The notes below the pieces were generated by a model. It did no database searches. It saw nothing but the letters and a program-made list of their open reading frames with translations, and was not told where the DNA came from. A program made the translations under genes and the position numbers. From Laceyella putida (GTDB taxonomy: Bacteria; Bacillota; Bacilli; Thermoactinomycetales; Thermoactinomycetaceae), in assembly GCF_042665195.1 (NCBI RefSeq), contig NZ_JBHTBW010000080.1, forward strand, positions 1 through 63,257: a stretch of DNA of 63,257 nt, given 5' to 3'. Numbering within the stretch: position 1 is the first letter of the stretch; the number at the start of each line of letters is the position of its first letter. This document shows, in pieces, positions 45,892 to 52,647 of the stretch.

Positions 45892-45960
45892 CAAAAAAAC
45901 CATAATCCCCAACAAACAAAGGACTATGGCTATTCTGTAATTTTTGTAAATATTAGCCTA
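45892..45960 (-). ncRNA. Candidate small RNA of about 70 nt
   Basis: A promoter-like pair TTGATT (45995-45990), 17-base spacer, TAGACT (45972-45967) is followed after about 30 bases by a terminator hairpin: CCATAGTCC pairs with GGGATTATGG and T7 follows. A second short stem, GGCTA with TAGCC, lies inside. There is no open frame. The rest of the AT-rich region 45727-46257 holds nothing else I can support. Confidence 0.4.
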
Positions 45961-46257
45961 TGTGTCAGTCTATCCTATCATTCTACCTAAATCAAATTTC
46001 CCCTTCTTTACTTTCCTTTTACTTCAATGGACAAATCAATCATTCGCTTTTTTGTCAAAATTGAACAAAAGAGAACAGGTACGACATTCTATTTTGATAG
46101 AAAAAATCCGCATGATAAAACCTTATGTTATCACCTGAAATAATGATCCCAAAGCAATCCGTCCCCCGGATCGTTTTTCAAAACCATCCACCTCACGCAT
46201 ATCTTTGCGCGGATAAGACACCTAACGACAGATAAGATCGCGCCCCATCTCTGATAA

Positions 46258-46293
46258 AAATAAAAACAGCCCTTGCTATAAGCAAAAGCTGCT
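46258..46293 (-). terminator. Terminator of the M29 aminopeptidase gene
   Basis: CAGC-TTGCT and AGCAA-GCTG pair on the reverse strand, followed by TTTTTATTTTT. Confidence 0.7.
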
Positions 46294-46301
46294 TCACCAT
46301 T

Positions 46302-47531
46302 TCAAGCCCAGTTGCCACCGCGAAACAGCGGAATCACTTGGCCATCTTCCGTTACGCCATCAATGTCGAGCTCCCCTGCGCCAATCATGAAATCCACATG
46401 GATCAAACTCGCATTCAACCCTTTTTCCAGCCTTTCTTCCTTAGATAAGAAGGCTCCATCTTCGACGCAAAACGGATACGCCGAACCCAGTGCGAAATGG
46501 CAGGAGGCATTTTCATCAAATAATGTATTTTGGAAAATCACACCCAAGTTGGATAACGGTGAGTCGTTTGGCACCAAGGCCACCTCCCCGAGATACGAAG
46601 CCCCCTGATCCATTTCCAACAGCGTCTGGAGCAAGGTCTCCCCCGTCTCCGCTTCCGCTTTCACCACTTGCCCATTTTGAAAGGTTAATGTAAACCCATC
46701 AACGACCTGCCCGTTGTACACCAATGGTTTGCTGTTTCGCACATATCCATTTACCCCTTCTCTAAGAGGTGCCGTAAACACTTCTTCCGTGGGGATATTG
46801 GGCAAAAAGAAGACACCTTGCCCATTCTTTAATCCCCCTCCCAACCAACGGTGCGCTTTGGGCAATTCCACGGAAAGGTTCGTTCCGGGCGCGCGATATT
46901 CCAGCCGGGCAAATCGATGGTCATTCAACCAAGAAGTGCGCTCTTCCAGCTGTCGCACATGATCTCTCCAGTTTTCCACCGGATCTTGTTCATTTAGACG
47001 GATCGCCACTTTTATGCTTTCCCACAATTTGGCCAACGCCTTTTCTTCCTCCAAGTCCGGAAATACCAATCTGGCCCATTCCGGCGTGGGAATTACTCCG
47101 ATGCTCCAACTCACCTTCCCGCCTTGCGCCAATTCATGATATCTCTGCAACGCTTGGCCCATCACTTTCGTTACGGTCGCGATGCGTGACGCGTCCACTC
47201 CTTTTAACAGTTCCGGTTTGGGAGTCAAAATCGAAATGACCGCCGCTCCTTCTTCCATCAACTGAATGAGATCACGCACTTTGCCTTCAGATACCCAAGT
47301 AAGCGTTTCTTCCGGGGCATGGCTCATACGGATGCGGTTCACCTCATCATCCGACCAATCGACCATCACGTTTGATGCGCCCGCTTGATAAGCCACTTCA
47401 ACCACTTTGCGCACCATCGGCACCGCATCAGTGGAAGCGCGAATCACCAAACTCTGACCTGGTTGCAAGTTGACACCGAGTTGGACTAGCATGGTGGCAT
47501 ATGTGGTCAATTCACTGGGTTTGAACATCAT
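46302..47531 (-). CDS. Aminopeptidase, M29 family (AmpS/PepS/AmpT type)
   Basis: This roughly 409-residue thermophilic-type metallo-aminopeptidase removes N-terminal residues from peptides in the cytoplasm and acts as a dimer. The C-terminal metal-binding half has YLGEVALVP (Glu), ASCHFALGSAYPFC (His and Tyr) and LIHVDFMIG (His, Asp), as in M29. The N-terminal half has LQPGQSLVIRA and VMVDWSDDEVNRIR. The start is ATG 47531 or 47528; GAGG lies at workable spacing for both. It is a single gene with its own terminator. The upstream NRPS-side gap has no other gene. Confidence 0.9.
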   Translation of the reverse strand: MMFKPSELTTYATMLVQLGVNLQPGQSLVIRASTDAVPMVRKVVEVAYQAGASNVMVDWSDDEVNRIRMSHAPEETLTWVSEGKVRDLIQLMEEGAAVISILTPKPELLKGVDASRIATVTKVMGQALQRYHELAQGGKVSWSIGVIPTPEWARLVFPDLEEEKALAKLWESIKVAIRLNEQDPVENWRDHVRQLEERTSWLNDHRFARLEYRAPGTNLSVELPKAHRWLGGGLKNGQGVFFLPNIPTEEVFTAPLREGVNGYVRNSKPLVYNGQVVDGFTLTFQNGQVVKAEAETGETLLQTLLEMDQGASYLGEVALVPNDSPLSNLGVIFQNTLFDENASCHFALGSAYPFCVEDGAFLSKEERLEKGLNASLIHVDFMIGAGELDIDGVTEDGQVIPLFRGGNWA

Positions 47532-47578
47532 CTCAACCTCATTCCGCCTCAAATATTACGAATCAAAGTAAAATCATA

Positions 47579-47635
47579 TTGTTTGGAGATATTAGTTTGT
47601 ATTATATAGCCTGATCGATCAGGCTCACAAGGAGG
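47579..47635 (+). promoter_or_regulatory. Promoter with perfect operator palindrome and ribosome site
   Basis: TTGTTT (47579), a 17-base spacer and TTATAT (47602) are followed directly by the perfect 18-bp palindrome AGCCTGATCGATCAGGCT (47608-47625) at the expected start of transcription, then AAGGAGG (47629-47635). It drives only the short frame 47641-47712. Confidence 0.5.
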
Positions 47636-47640
47636 AATGG

Positions 47641-47712
47641 TTGCTCAACAGCGAAAAAATTTACTTCCGTCCCGGTTTCTCTGTGTGTTATTTATTACGC
47701 AACAGCTTTTGA
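47641..47712 (+). CDS. Short frame (23 aa) or truncated gene start
   Basis: TTG at 47641, five bases after AAGGAGG, opens LNSEKIYFRPGFSVCYLL and ends at TGA 47710-47712, overlapping the 3' end of the prohibitin-like gene on the other strand by 25 bases. It may be the surviving start of a gene whose rest was lost, or a leader peptide. Support comes from the strong ribosome site and the operator only. Confidence 0.25.
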   Translation: MLNSEKIYFRPGFSVCYLLRNSF

Positions 47713-48557
47713 TATCGCATAAATTCCGGCGTTAACGATTGGTTTACCAAACGGTTGGCTTCCGCTTCGCCTTTGGCTTGGATCAGCATAGCCTCCCGGC
47801 GCGATTCCGCTTCCAATCTCCGCTGGCTGGCCAATTGCTTCTTGTTTTCGGTCTCACGCAAGATGGATTGATGACGAATGTTAGACTCGACTAATGTTTG
47901 CATGAGTTGTTGTGTCCGCGCATCCACGCGCAAATCAACCAAGGCCAACCCTTCTACATGAATCCCCTCTTTTTTCAATTCACGCGTCACTTCCGTTTCA
48001 ATCTCCGCGGCGGCGGTTCGTCTCTTTGCAACATACAGGTCAACCGCTGAATGCTTTAGTACCACGGATTGGATGGCCATGGCCAACCGCATTCGCAAAT
48101 ACTCCGTCCCCATCTCTGCCCAGTCCCGCTGACGAAAACGCACCATCAACCCAGGTAGCTTCGCTGCTTCCAAATGATAGCTCATCAAGACATCCATTTG
48201 CACCTTTTTGCCATCGGCAGTCAAAACGGACAGGGCCTGCCCTTTCGCAAAAGATACCGTTTCGGTAGAGACCGGGTACAATGTTACCCATTCCCATGGC
48301 CAATGAACATGCAATCCTTCATCCAGCACTTGTGGATGAACGCCGCTAAAAAGATTGAACACCACACCTTGATAGCCCGCCTCCACCATGGTCAGGCAAC
48401 TTCCAACCAACAAAAATACAAACGCGTAGCATATCACGACAGCGATAAAACCGATCCATCTTTTCCTCTGCTTGCTATATGTTTTCACTGGCATCCTTGC
48501 GCTTATTGCTCCTCCTTTTGCTTTTGCTCCGGCTTTTGCCTTTTTTGGCTGATTCAC
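47688..48557 (-). CDS. SPFH-domain (prohibitin-like) membrane protein
   Basis: This 289-residue protein has a lysine-rich cytoplasmic N-terminus, one membrane helix (WIGFIAVVICYAFVFLLVGSC, split here as WIGFIAVVICYAF + VFLLVGSC), and an SPFH/band 7 domain with VEAGYQGVVFNLFSGV, LDEGLHVHWPWEWVTLYPV and KKVQMDVLMSYHL. A C-terminal Ala/Glu-rich coiled coil (QLASQRRLEAESRREAML) follows. Such proteins scaffold membrane microdomains or regulate FtsH-type proteases. The GTG at 48557 has a weak ribosome site; an internal ATG at MPVKTYS is an alternative. No partner gene (hflK, nfeD) is adjacent. Confidence 0.85.
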   Translation of the reverse strand: MNQPKKAKAGAKAKGGAISARMPVKTYSKQRKRWIGFIAVVICYAFVFLLVGSCLTMVEAGYQGVVFNLFSGVHPQVLDEGLHVHWPWEWVTLYPVSTETVSFAKGQALSVLTADGKKVQMDVLMSYHLEAAKLPGLMVRFRQRDWAEMGTEYLRMRLAMAIQSVVLKHSAVDLYVAKRRTAAAEIETEVTRELKKEGIHVEGLALVDLRVDARTQQLMQTLVESNIRHQSILRETENKKQLASQRRLEAESRREAMLIQAKGEAEANRLVNQSLTPEFMRYQKLLRNK

Positions 48558-48969
48558 ACCGAATCAACAAATATTCCCCGATTCGCTCATACCATGGAAA
48601 CAATCCGACGAATAAGACCGCACACAAAAAAATGACGAGAAAAATAGCCACCGTTCTCCCCTTTTCTTCAAATATTAAAATGTTCCATTATGTAAAAAAA
48701 CAATAAGGGTTAACATTTATTATAAGGGAAATAAGCTGATGGTTAAATCCTTACTAAGGGGCATGATGCCAAAAATTTTTCCACTGCATTTCATATTACA
48801 AAAAATGCGCCAAACTCCAACCAATGATAAATTATCCAGAATTCGTCTCCGTCCATCTATCGGTCTTACACCCATTCACCTTGTCGAAACAACGCGATCC
48901 GTTTTTCTTCCGCCGTTTCCGCACCAATCTCCAACTCAGCTGCCATTCACCGGGACAACATTTTCCACA

Positions 48970-49146
48970 CTACCCGTACGCTTGGACCGCCAAGGCAAAA
49001 TATTGGGCTTTCATCGGTGGATTCGTCCCGCGCAACACCAGATGAACTTCTTCTTCGGAGAAATCCCAACCCAACCGCTTGGATAAACGAACGACACCAG
49101 CGATATCACCATGGGTTAATCGTTCACAAGTGGTCAACCCTTTCAT
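48970..49146 (-). pseudogene. N-terminal fragment of a GNAT acetyltransferase
   Basis: The ATG at 49146 follows AGGGAGGG and opens a 58-codon frame with DIAGVVRLSKRLGWDFSEEEV and VLRGT, the typical start of GNAT proteins. It ends at TAG before any acetyl-CoA binding motif. Other frames further downstream (to about 48800) look protein-like in pieces (ETAEEKRIALFRQGEWV) but do not restore a GNAT fold. Probably a decayed gene. The remaining stretch 48558-48969 holds nothing else supported. Confidence 0.5.
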
Positions 49147-49259
49147 GTTTTGCCCTCCCTTTCAACAATTGCATGATGATCCTCCGCCCCCATTGTCTCA
49201 TACTTTTCCAGTTAGCGACCAACACTAACAGTATACGATGTTAAGAAGGAGCAAAATGT

Positions 49260-50057
49260 ATGCCATTCATCGAAACAAACGGAACTCAACTTCATTATCA
49301 TCTGGCCGGTCAAGGACCGACACTGGTCTTTATTCATCCCCCCCTGATCACCAGTGCGGTCTTTCGATACCAGATGTCCGAATTGGCGACCTCCTGTCGT
49401 ATCCTTACGTTTGACATTCGAGGTCATGGACAAAGCGCGCCTTCTTCAGCGCCCCTGACTTTTCCGCTGATTGTGGAGGATATGAGGCAACTGCTTGATA
49501 CGCTGCAAATCAAACAAGCCTATTTGTGTGGCTATTCCACGGGAGGAAGCATCGTGCTTGAAGCTTTGCTGTCCCATCCAGACCGCTTTGTGGGAGGCAT
49601 TTTAATCAGTGCGATGTCGGAAGTAAGTACTCCCCTTCTCTACGCAGCGATTGCGATCGCGACGGGCTTATGCAAATCCGGTTGTTTTCTTCCTTTGGCC
49701 ACGCTCTTGTCATGGAGTAACGCCGACTCGCCCACGACATTTGCCAACCTATACCGTTCGGCGCGGCAAGGCCACCCGGAAAACATCAAACAATATTTCG
49801 CTTTCAGTCAGCAATACAACTGCACCAACCGTCTGATTGAAATCAAGCAGCCGATGTTGCTTCTTTATGGCAACAAGGATCGAATGTTCCACAAATACGC
49901 GAAACTGCTTAAATTCCAGCTGTCCCGGGTCACTGTCAAGCCAATCGATAACAAACGCCACCAACTCCCCACTAAAGCGGGACAACAATGCAACCGGCTC
50001 ATTCAGGATTGGCTCCATCAGCAAATTGACAAAAAAACACTTAGTCCTCAGGGATAA
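49260..50057 (+). CDS. Alpha/beta hydrolase
   Basis: This 265-residue alpha/beta hydrolase fold enzyme has LVFIHPPLITSAVF as the oxyanion region, TFDIRGHGQSAP, the nucleophile elbow LCGYSTGGSIVLEAL (Ser near residue 88), an Asp in LLLYGNKDRMFHKY and a final His in NKRHQLPTKAGQQ. It is most like general esterases or haloalkane-dehalogenase-like hydrolases, substrate unknown. The ATG at 49260 follows AAGGAG. It ends at a hairpin shared with a convergent pseudogene. Confidence 0.85.
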   Translation: MPFIETNGTQLHYHLAGQGPTLVFIHPPLITSAVFRYQMSELATSCRILTFDIRGHGQSAPSSAPLTFPLIVEDMRQLLDTLQIKQAYLCGYSTGGSIVLEALLSHPDRFVGGILISAMSEVSTPLLYAAIAIATGLCKSGCFLPLATLLSWSNADSPTTFANLYRSARQGHPENIKQYFAFSQQYNCTNRLIEIKQPMLLLYGNKDRMFHKYAKLLKFQLSRVTVKPIDNKRHQLPTKAGQQCNRLIQDWLHQQIDKKTLSPQG

Positions 50058-50066
50058 GTGTTTTTC
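50033..50066. terminator. Bidirectional terminator
   Basis: AAACACTTA and TAAGTGTTT pair around a short loop, with A and T runs on both sides. A similar structure follows the intact paralogue of the next gene at 55967-56000. Confidence 0.65.
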
Positions 50067-50274
50067 AACTCCAATAAAACAAACATAAAGATACAATCAA
50101 CCCTACTGTGCCAAAGAGCAGGAATCTCATGCCAAGCCTGGCTCCCTGCTCTTTTTCTTCGGCGGAACGATGTTGTTGGATCCAAGCATCGACCGCATTC
50201 CCATCCCGATTCCCCAATTCACCTTGGCCATGACAATAATGCTCTGGAATCTCTATACGCATATCTTTTCGCAC
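50065..50274 (-). pseudogene. Broken copy of a 73-aa membrane protein
   Basis: The C-terminal part (ELGNRDGNAVDAWIQQHRSA to LCLFYWS) is nearly identical to the intact protein at 56001-56222. One base is missing in the stretch that reads CCCCAATTCACC here and CCCAATTCCACC there, so the first membrane segment (MAKVEL region) is in another frame and the remaining N-terminus is unrelated. The DNA identity runs for about 170 bases. It is a direct repeat of 56001-56165 on the same strand. Confidence 0.8.
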
Positions 50275-50326
50275 ACGAATTTAATCCGTGTGGATGCTAC
50301 CCTTTCAAGGATGATGAGTCATTATC

Positions 50327-50344
50327 ATACAAATTGGTTTGTAT
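50327..50344. promoter_or_regulatory. Operator-like inverted repeat upstream of fabI
   Basis: ATACAAATTGGTTTGTAT has two perfect seven-base arms around TTGG. It lies 39 bases before the TATAAT at 50383-50388. The -35 in front of that -10 is weak, which suits an activated or regulated promoter. It does not match the FapR consensus. Confidence 0.45.
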
Positions 50345-50426
50345 CCTATCCAAAATACGAACTAATTTATTTGGAAAAAGATTATAATGTACAAGGGGAG
50401 GTCAAGCTCTTCCAAGGAGGGAACTA

Positions 50427-51203
50427 ATGAATAACTTGATGTCAGGAAAGAATGTTGTAGTTATGGGCGTGGCGAACGAGAGAAGCCTAGCGTGGGGAAT
50501 CACCAAATCACTACATGCCGCAGGTGCAAACTTAATATTTACATATAGGAAAGAACGTTCTTTTCAGAAGCTTTCTGCTCTATTGTTTGAGGCTGAAATC
50601 ACTCCCCTTCTTGTAGTTTCGTGTGACGTTTCCGATGATGCAAGTATTGAAAACGCCTTTCTTGAGATTAAACAAAAAGTGGGGAAGATCCATGGTCTTG
50701 TTCATTCCGTTGCATTTGCAGAAAAGGATGAACTACATGGCGAGTATGTGGACACTTCACGCGAAGGATATCTTTTAGCCCAGAATGCCAGTGCTTATTC
50801 GCTTGTTGCGGTTGCCAGGGAAGCGAAAAAAATAATGACTGATGGCGGAAGCATTGTTACGCAGTCATATCTCGGTGCCGAGCGTGTCGTGAAAAACTAT
50901 AATGTGATGGGCGTTGCAAAGGCGGCATTGGAGGCGAGTGTAAGGTACTTAGCAGAGGATCTTGGCAAATATAACATTCGGGTTAATGCTGTTTCTTCTG
51001 GCCCGATTCGAACCCTTTCCGCAAAAGGCGTTTCAGGATTTAACGATATTTTAGGTACCATTGCGGAAAAAGCCCCACTTAGACGGAACGTGGATCAAAG
51101 TGAAGTAGGGGACGCCACATTGTTTTTGTTAAGCTCTTTGTCAAGAGGAATAACAGGTGAAGTACTTCACGTAGATGCAGGATATCATATAATGGGGATG
51201 TAG
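50427..51203 (+). CDS. fabI: Enoyl-[acyl-carrier-protein] reductase (FabI type)
   Basis: This 258-residue short-chain reductase of the FabI class makes the last reduction in each round of type II fatty acid synthesis using NADH. The nucleotide-binding N-terminus is VVVMGVANERSLAWGITKSL, and the catalytic block is QSYLGAERVVKNYNVMGVAKAALEA, with Tyr and Lys at FabI spacing. SSGPIRTLSAKGVSGF forms the substrate loop. The ATG follows AAGGAGGG. The sequence is more AT-rich than its surroundings, and the gene stands alone between the direct repeats at 50065 and 56001. It may be a second, acquired FabI. Confidence 0.92.
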   Translation: MNNLMSGKNVVVMGVANERSLAWGITKSLHAAGANLIFTYRKERSFQKLSALLFEAEITPLLVVSCDVSDDASIENAFLEIKQKVGKIHGLVHSVAFAEKDELHGEYVDTSREGYLLAQNASAYSLVAVAREAKKIMTDGGSIVTQSYLGAERVVKNYNVMGVAKAALEASVRYLAEDLGKYNIRVNAVSSGPIRTLSAKGVSGFNDILGTIAEKAPLRRNVDQSEVGDATLFLLSSLSRGITGEVLHVDAGYHIMGM

Positions 51204-51249
51204 AGAAAAAGAGAGCTTCCCATAAAAGGGTAGCTCCAGGGAGCGTTGA

Positions 51250-51290
51250 CAAACCCTGTGAATCAACGATGTTGATCGCAGGGTTTTTGT
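51250..51290 (+). terminator. Terminator of fabI
   Basis: AAACCCTG pairs with CAGGGTTT, with an inner ATCAAC-GTTGAT stem, then a T run. Confidence 0.85.
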
Positions 51291-51433
51291 ATATAAAAGG
51301 GATATAAACCAAACTTTAAACCACCTCCCTTACCGGCTTGGGAGAGCGGCGTAGCCAAGCGAGGAGCTTTTCTGAAGATTTAATCGTTCTAAAATAGAAA
51401 AAAAATCCTTAGAGTGTTTTTCTATTGATTCGA
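51291..51433. other. Intergenic, no gene seen
   Basis: Convergent gap between fabI and the copper operon. It holds the spacer and repeats of A and T, with no frame supported by a ribosome site. Confidence 0.5.
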
Positions 51434-51506
51434 CAAAAAAGGCTGCTGACCCTGCCTTTGAAGGCAGTTTGTCAGCAGCCTCCCTCCATCAGTTAAAACT
51501 GATGGA
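51434..51506 (-). terminator. Terminator of the copper operon, with a second palindrome
   Basis: GGCTGCTGAC and GTCAGCAGCC form a 10-bp stem with an inner CTGCC-GGCAG stem, followed by TTTTTTG on the reverse strand. A separate perfect hairpin, CCATCAGTT with AACTGATGG (51486-51506), precedes it. Confidence 0.85.
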
Positions 51507-51517
51507 AGTATTTTATA

Positions 51518-52357
51518 CTAAGAAACGTTTACGACAAACGGAACGGTAAATACTTTGCCTTGATGTTGGAATTGACCCCAAATCTTATAAACTCCCGCTT
51601 TCGGAAAGGTAGTGTGGAACATCGCATCTGGACCTGTTGCATTTTCATCCGCCGGATGCACATGCAGATACTGCTCGGCATCACTGCTAATGATCACGAC
51701 ATGCCCTACCGCCCCAAGATATTTTTCTAATTTGGTAATGGGTTGTTTTGTTTTCGCGTCTTTAATATGAAACGTTAGCATCGTTTCTTGGTTTGCTTGG
51801 GGAGTGGAGTCAAATTTCAGGGAAACTTCTTTGCCATCAACGGTTTTGACCAAGATTGCATCAGGTTGAAGCGGCTGTTTTTGCGAAGTGGCGCCTTTCA
51901 CTTCAACCCATTTGGGCTCTGTCGCTTCATTGCCGCCTTGAGGGATAAAGTCAGCATACAATTTGTATTTTCCGCCCTGTGGGAAATTCGTTTCCACCTT
52001 AAACTTGCCATTCCCTTGATAGTTGGGATGCAAATGATCAAAATGGCTCAGGTCCTCGCTTACAATAATTAAGTGCATTTTTTTCTCATGATTGATTTCA
52101 AACTCGTTCACTGGTTTACCCGTTTGGTCGTTAACCTGAATGGTCAAACCCTTCGGTTGATTGGCTGTCGGTTGACTATCAAAAGTCCAGTTCACCTGAA
52201 CCTTTTGTGCGGGCTTTTCCGTTGCTTGTTGATGCTGTTCATGGCCTTGTTGCTGATTGCCGTGCCCGTTATGGTCTTGTTCTTGCGCAGCTCCGCAACC
52301 AGCCAGAATGAGGGAAGCAACCACTGGAATCGTGAATAGGAATGGTTTCTTTTTCAT
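51518..52357 (-). CDS. Lipoprotein with His-rich linker and two FixH/YtkA-like domains (copper-associated)
   Basis: This 279-residue secreted lipoprotein has the lipobox ILAGC (Cys near residue 21). A histidine-rich linker follows (HNGHGNQQQGHEQHQQ). Two tandem YtkA/FixH-like beta domains each contain a strand IVSEDLSHFDHLHP or IISSDAEQYLHVHP and FPxxGxYK. The HxHP and His-rich segments suggest metal binding outside the membrane. As the last gene of csoR-copZ-copA-grx it probably buffers or hands over copper at the cell surface, an inference from context. The ATG follows AAGAGGTGATATCTA. Confidence 0.8.
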   Translation of the reverse strand: MKKKPFLFTIPVVASLILAGCGAAQEQDHNGHGNQQQGHEQHQQATEKPAQKVQVNWTFDSQPTANQPKGLTIQVNDQTGKPVNEFEINHEKKMHLIIVSEDLSHFDHLHPNYQGNGKFKVETNFPQGGKYKLYADFIPQGGNEATEPKWVEVKGATSQKQPLQPDAILVKTVDGKEVSLKFDSTPQANQETMLTFHIKDAKTKQPITKLEKYLGAVGHVVIISSDAEQYLHVHPADENATGPDAMFHTTFPKAGVYKIWGQFQHQGKVFTVPFVVNVS

Positions 52358-52370
52358 TAGATATCACCTC

Positions 52371-52622
52371 TTATGCGTTTGCCTTCAATGGTTTTTTTAT
52401 AACCTCAACATCGGCAGAAAAACCGACAAAAATGTGATCATCGATTTTAATGGTCGGAATGATTTGCTTCCCGGTTAACTTCTGGACTTCTTCGGCATAT
52501 TTCGGATCTTCCTCACAGTTATAGTCCTTGTAAGGAATATGATGCTCCTGGAAAAATCTTTTTGCTTCATTGCAATCACTGCAAGTGGGCATCGAATCTA
52601 TCTCAACCGTTGGGAGACTCAT
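52371..52622 (-). CDS. Glutaredoxin family protein
   Basis: This 83-residue glutaredoxin/thioredoxin-fold protein has the redox motif CSDC (PTCSDCNEAKRFF) and the cis-Pro region KQIIPTIKIDD. It ends with a short helix. Location between copA and the lipoprotein suggests a role in thiol repair or copper handling under copper stress. The ATG at 52622 has only a weak ribosome site, with the copA stop 26 bases upstream. Confidence 0.87.
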   Translation of the reverse strand: MSLPTVEIDSMPTCSDCNEAKRFFQEHHIPYKDYNCEEDPKYAEEVQKLTGKQIIPTIKIDDHIFVGFSADVEVIKKPLKANA

Positions 52623-52647
52623 ATTATCTTCTACTTTTTAGTAAGCT

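Noticed and set aside
48739..49086. Forward frame of 115 codons
   Set aside because: It is antisense to the GNAT remnant, whose ribosome site and motifs fit better.
50327..50344. FapR operator in front of fabI
   Set aside because: The inverted repeat does not match the FapR consensus, so I report it only as an operator-like repeat.
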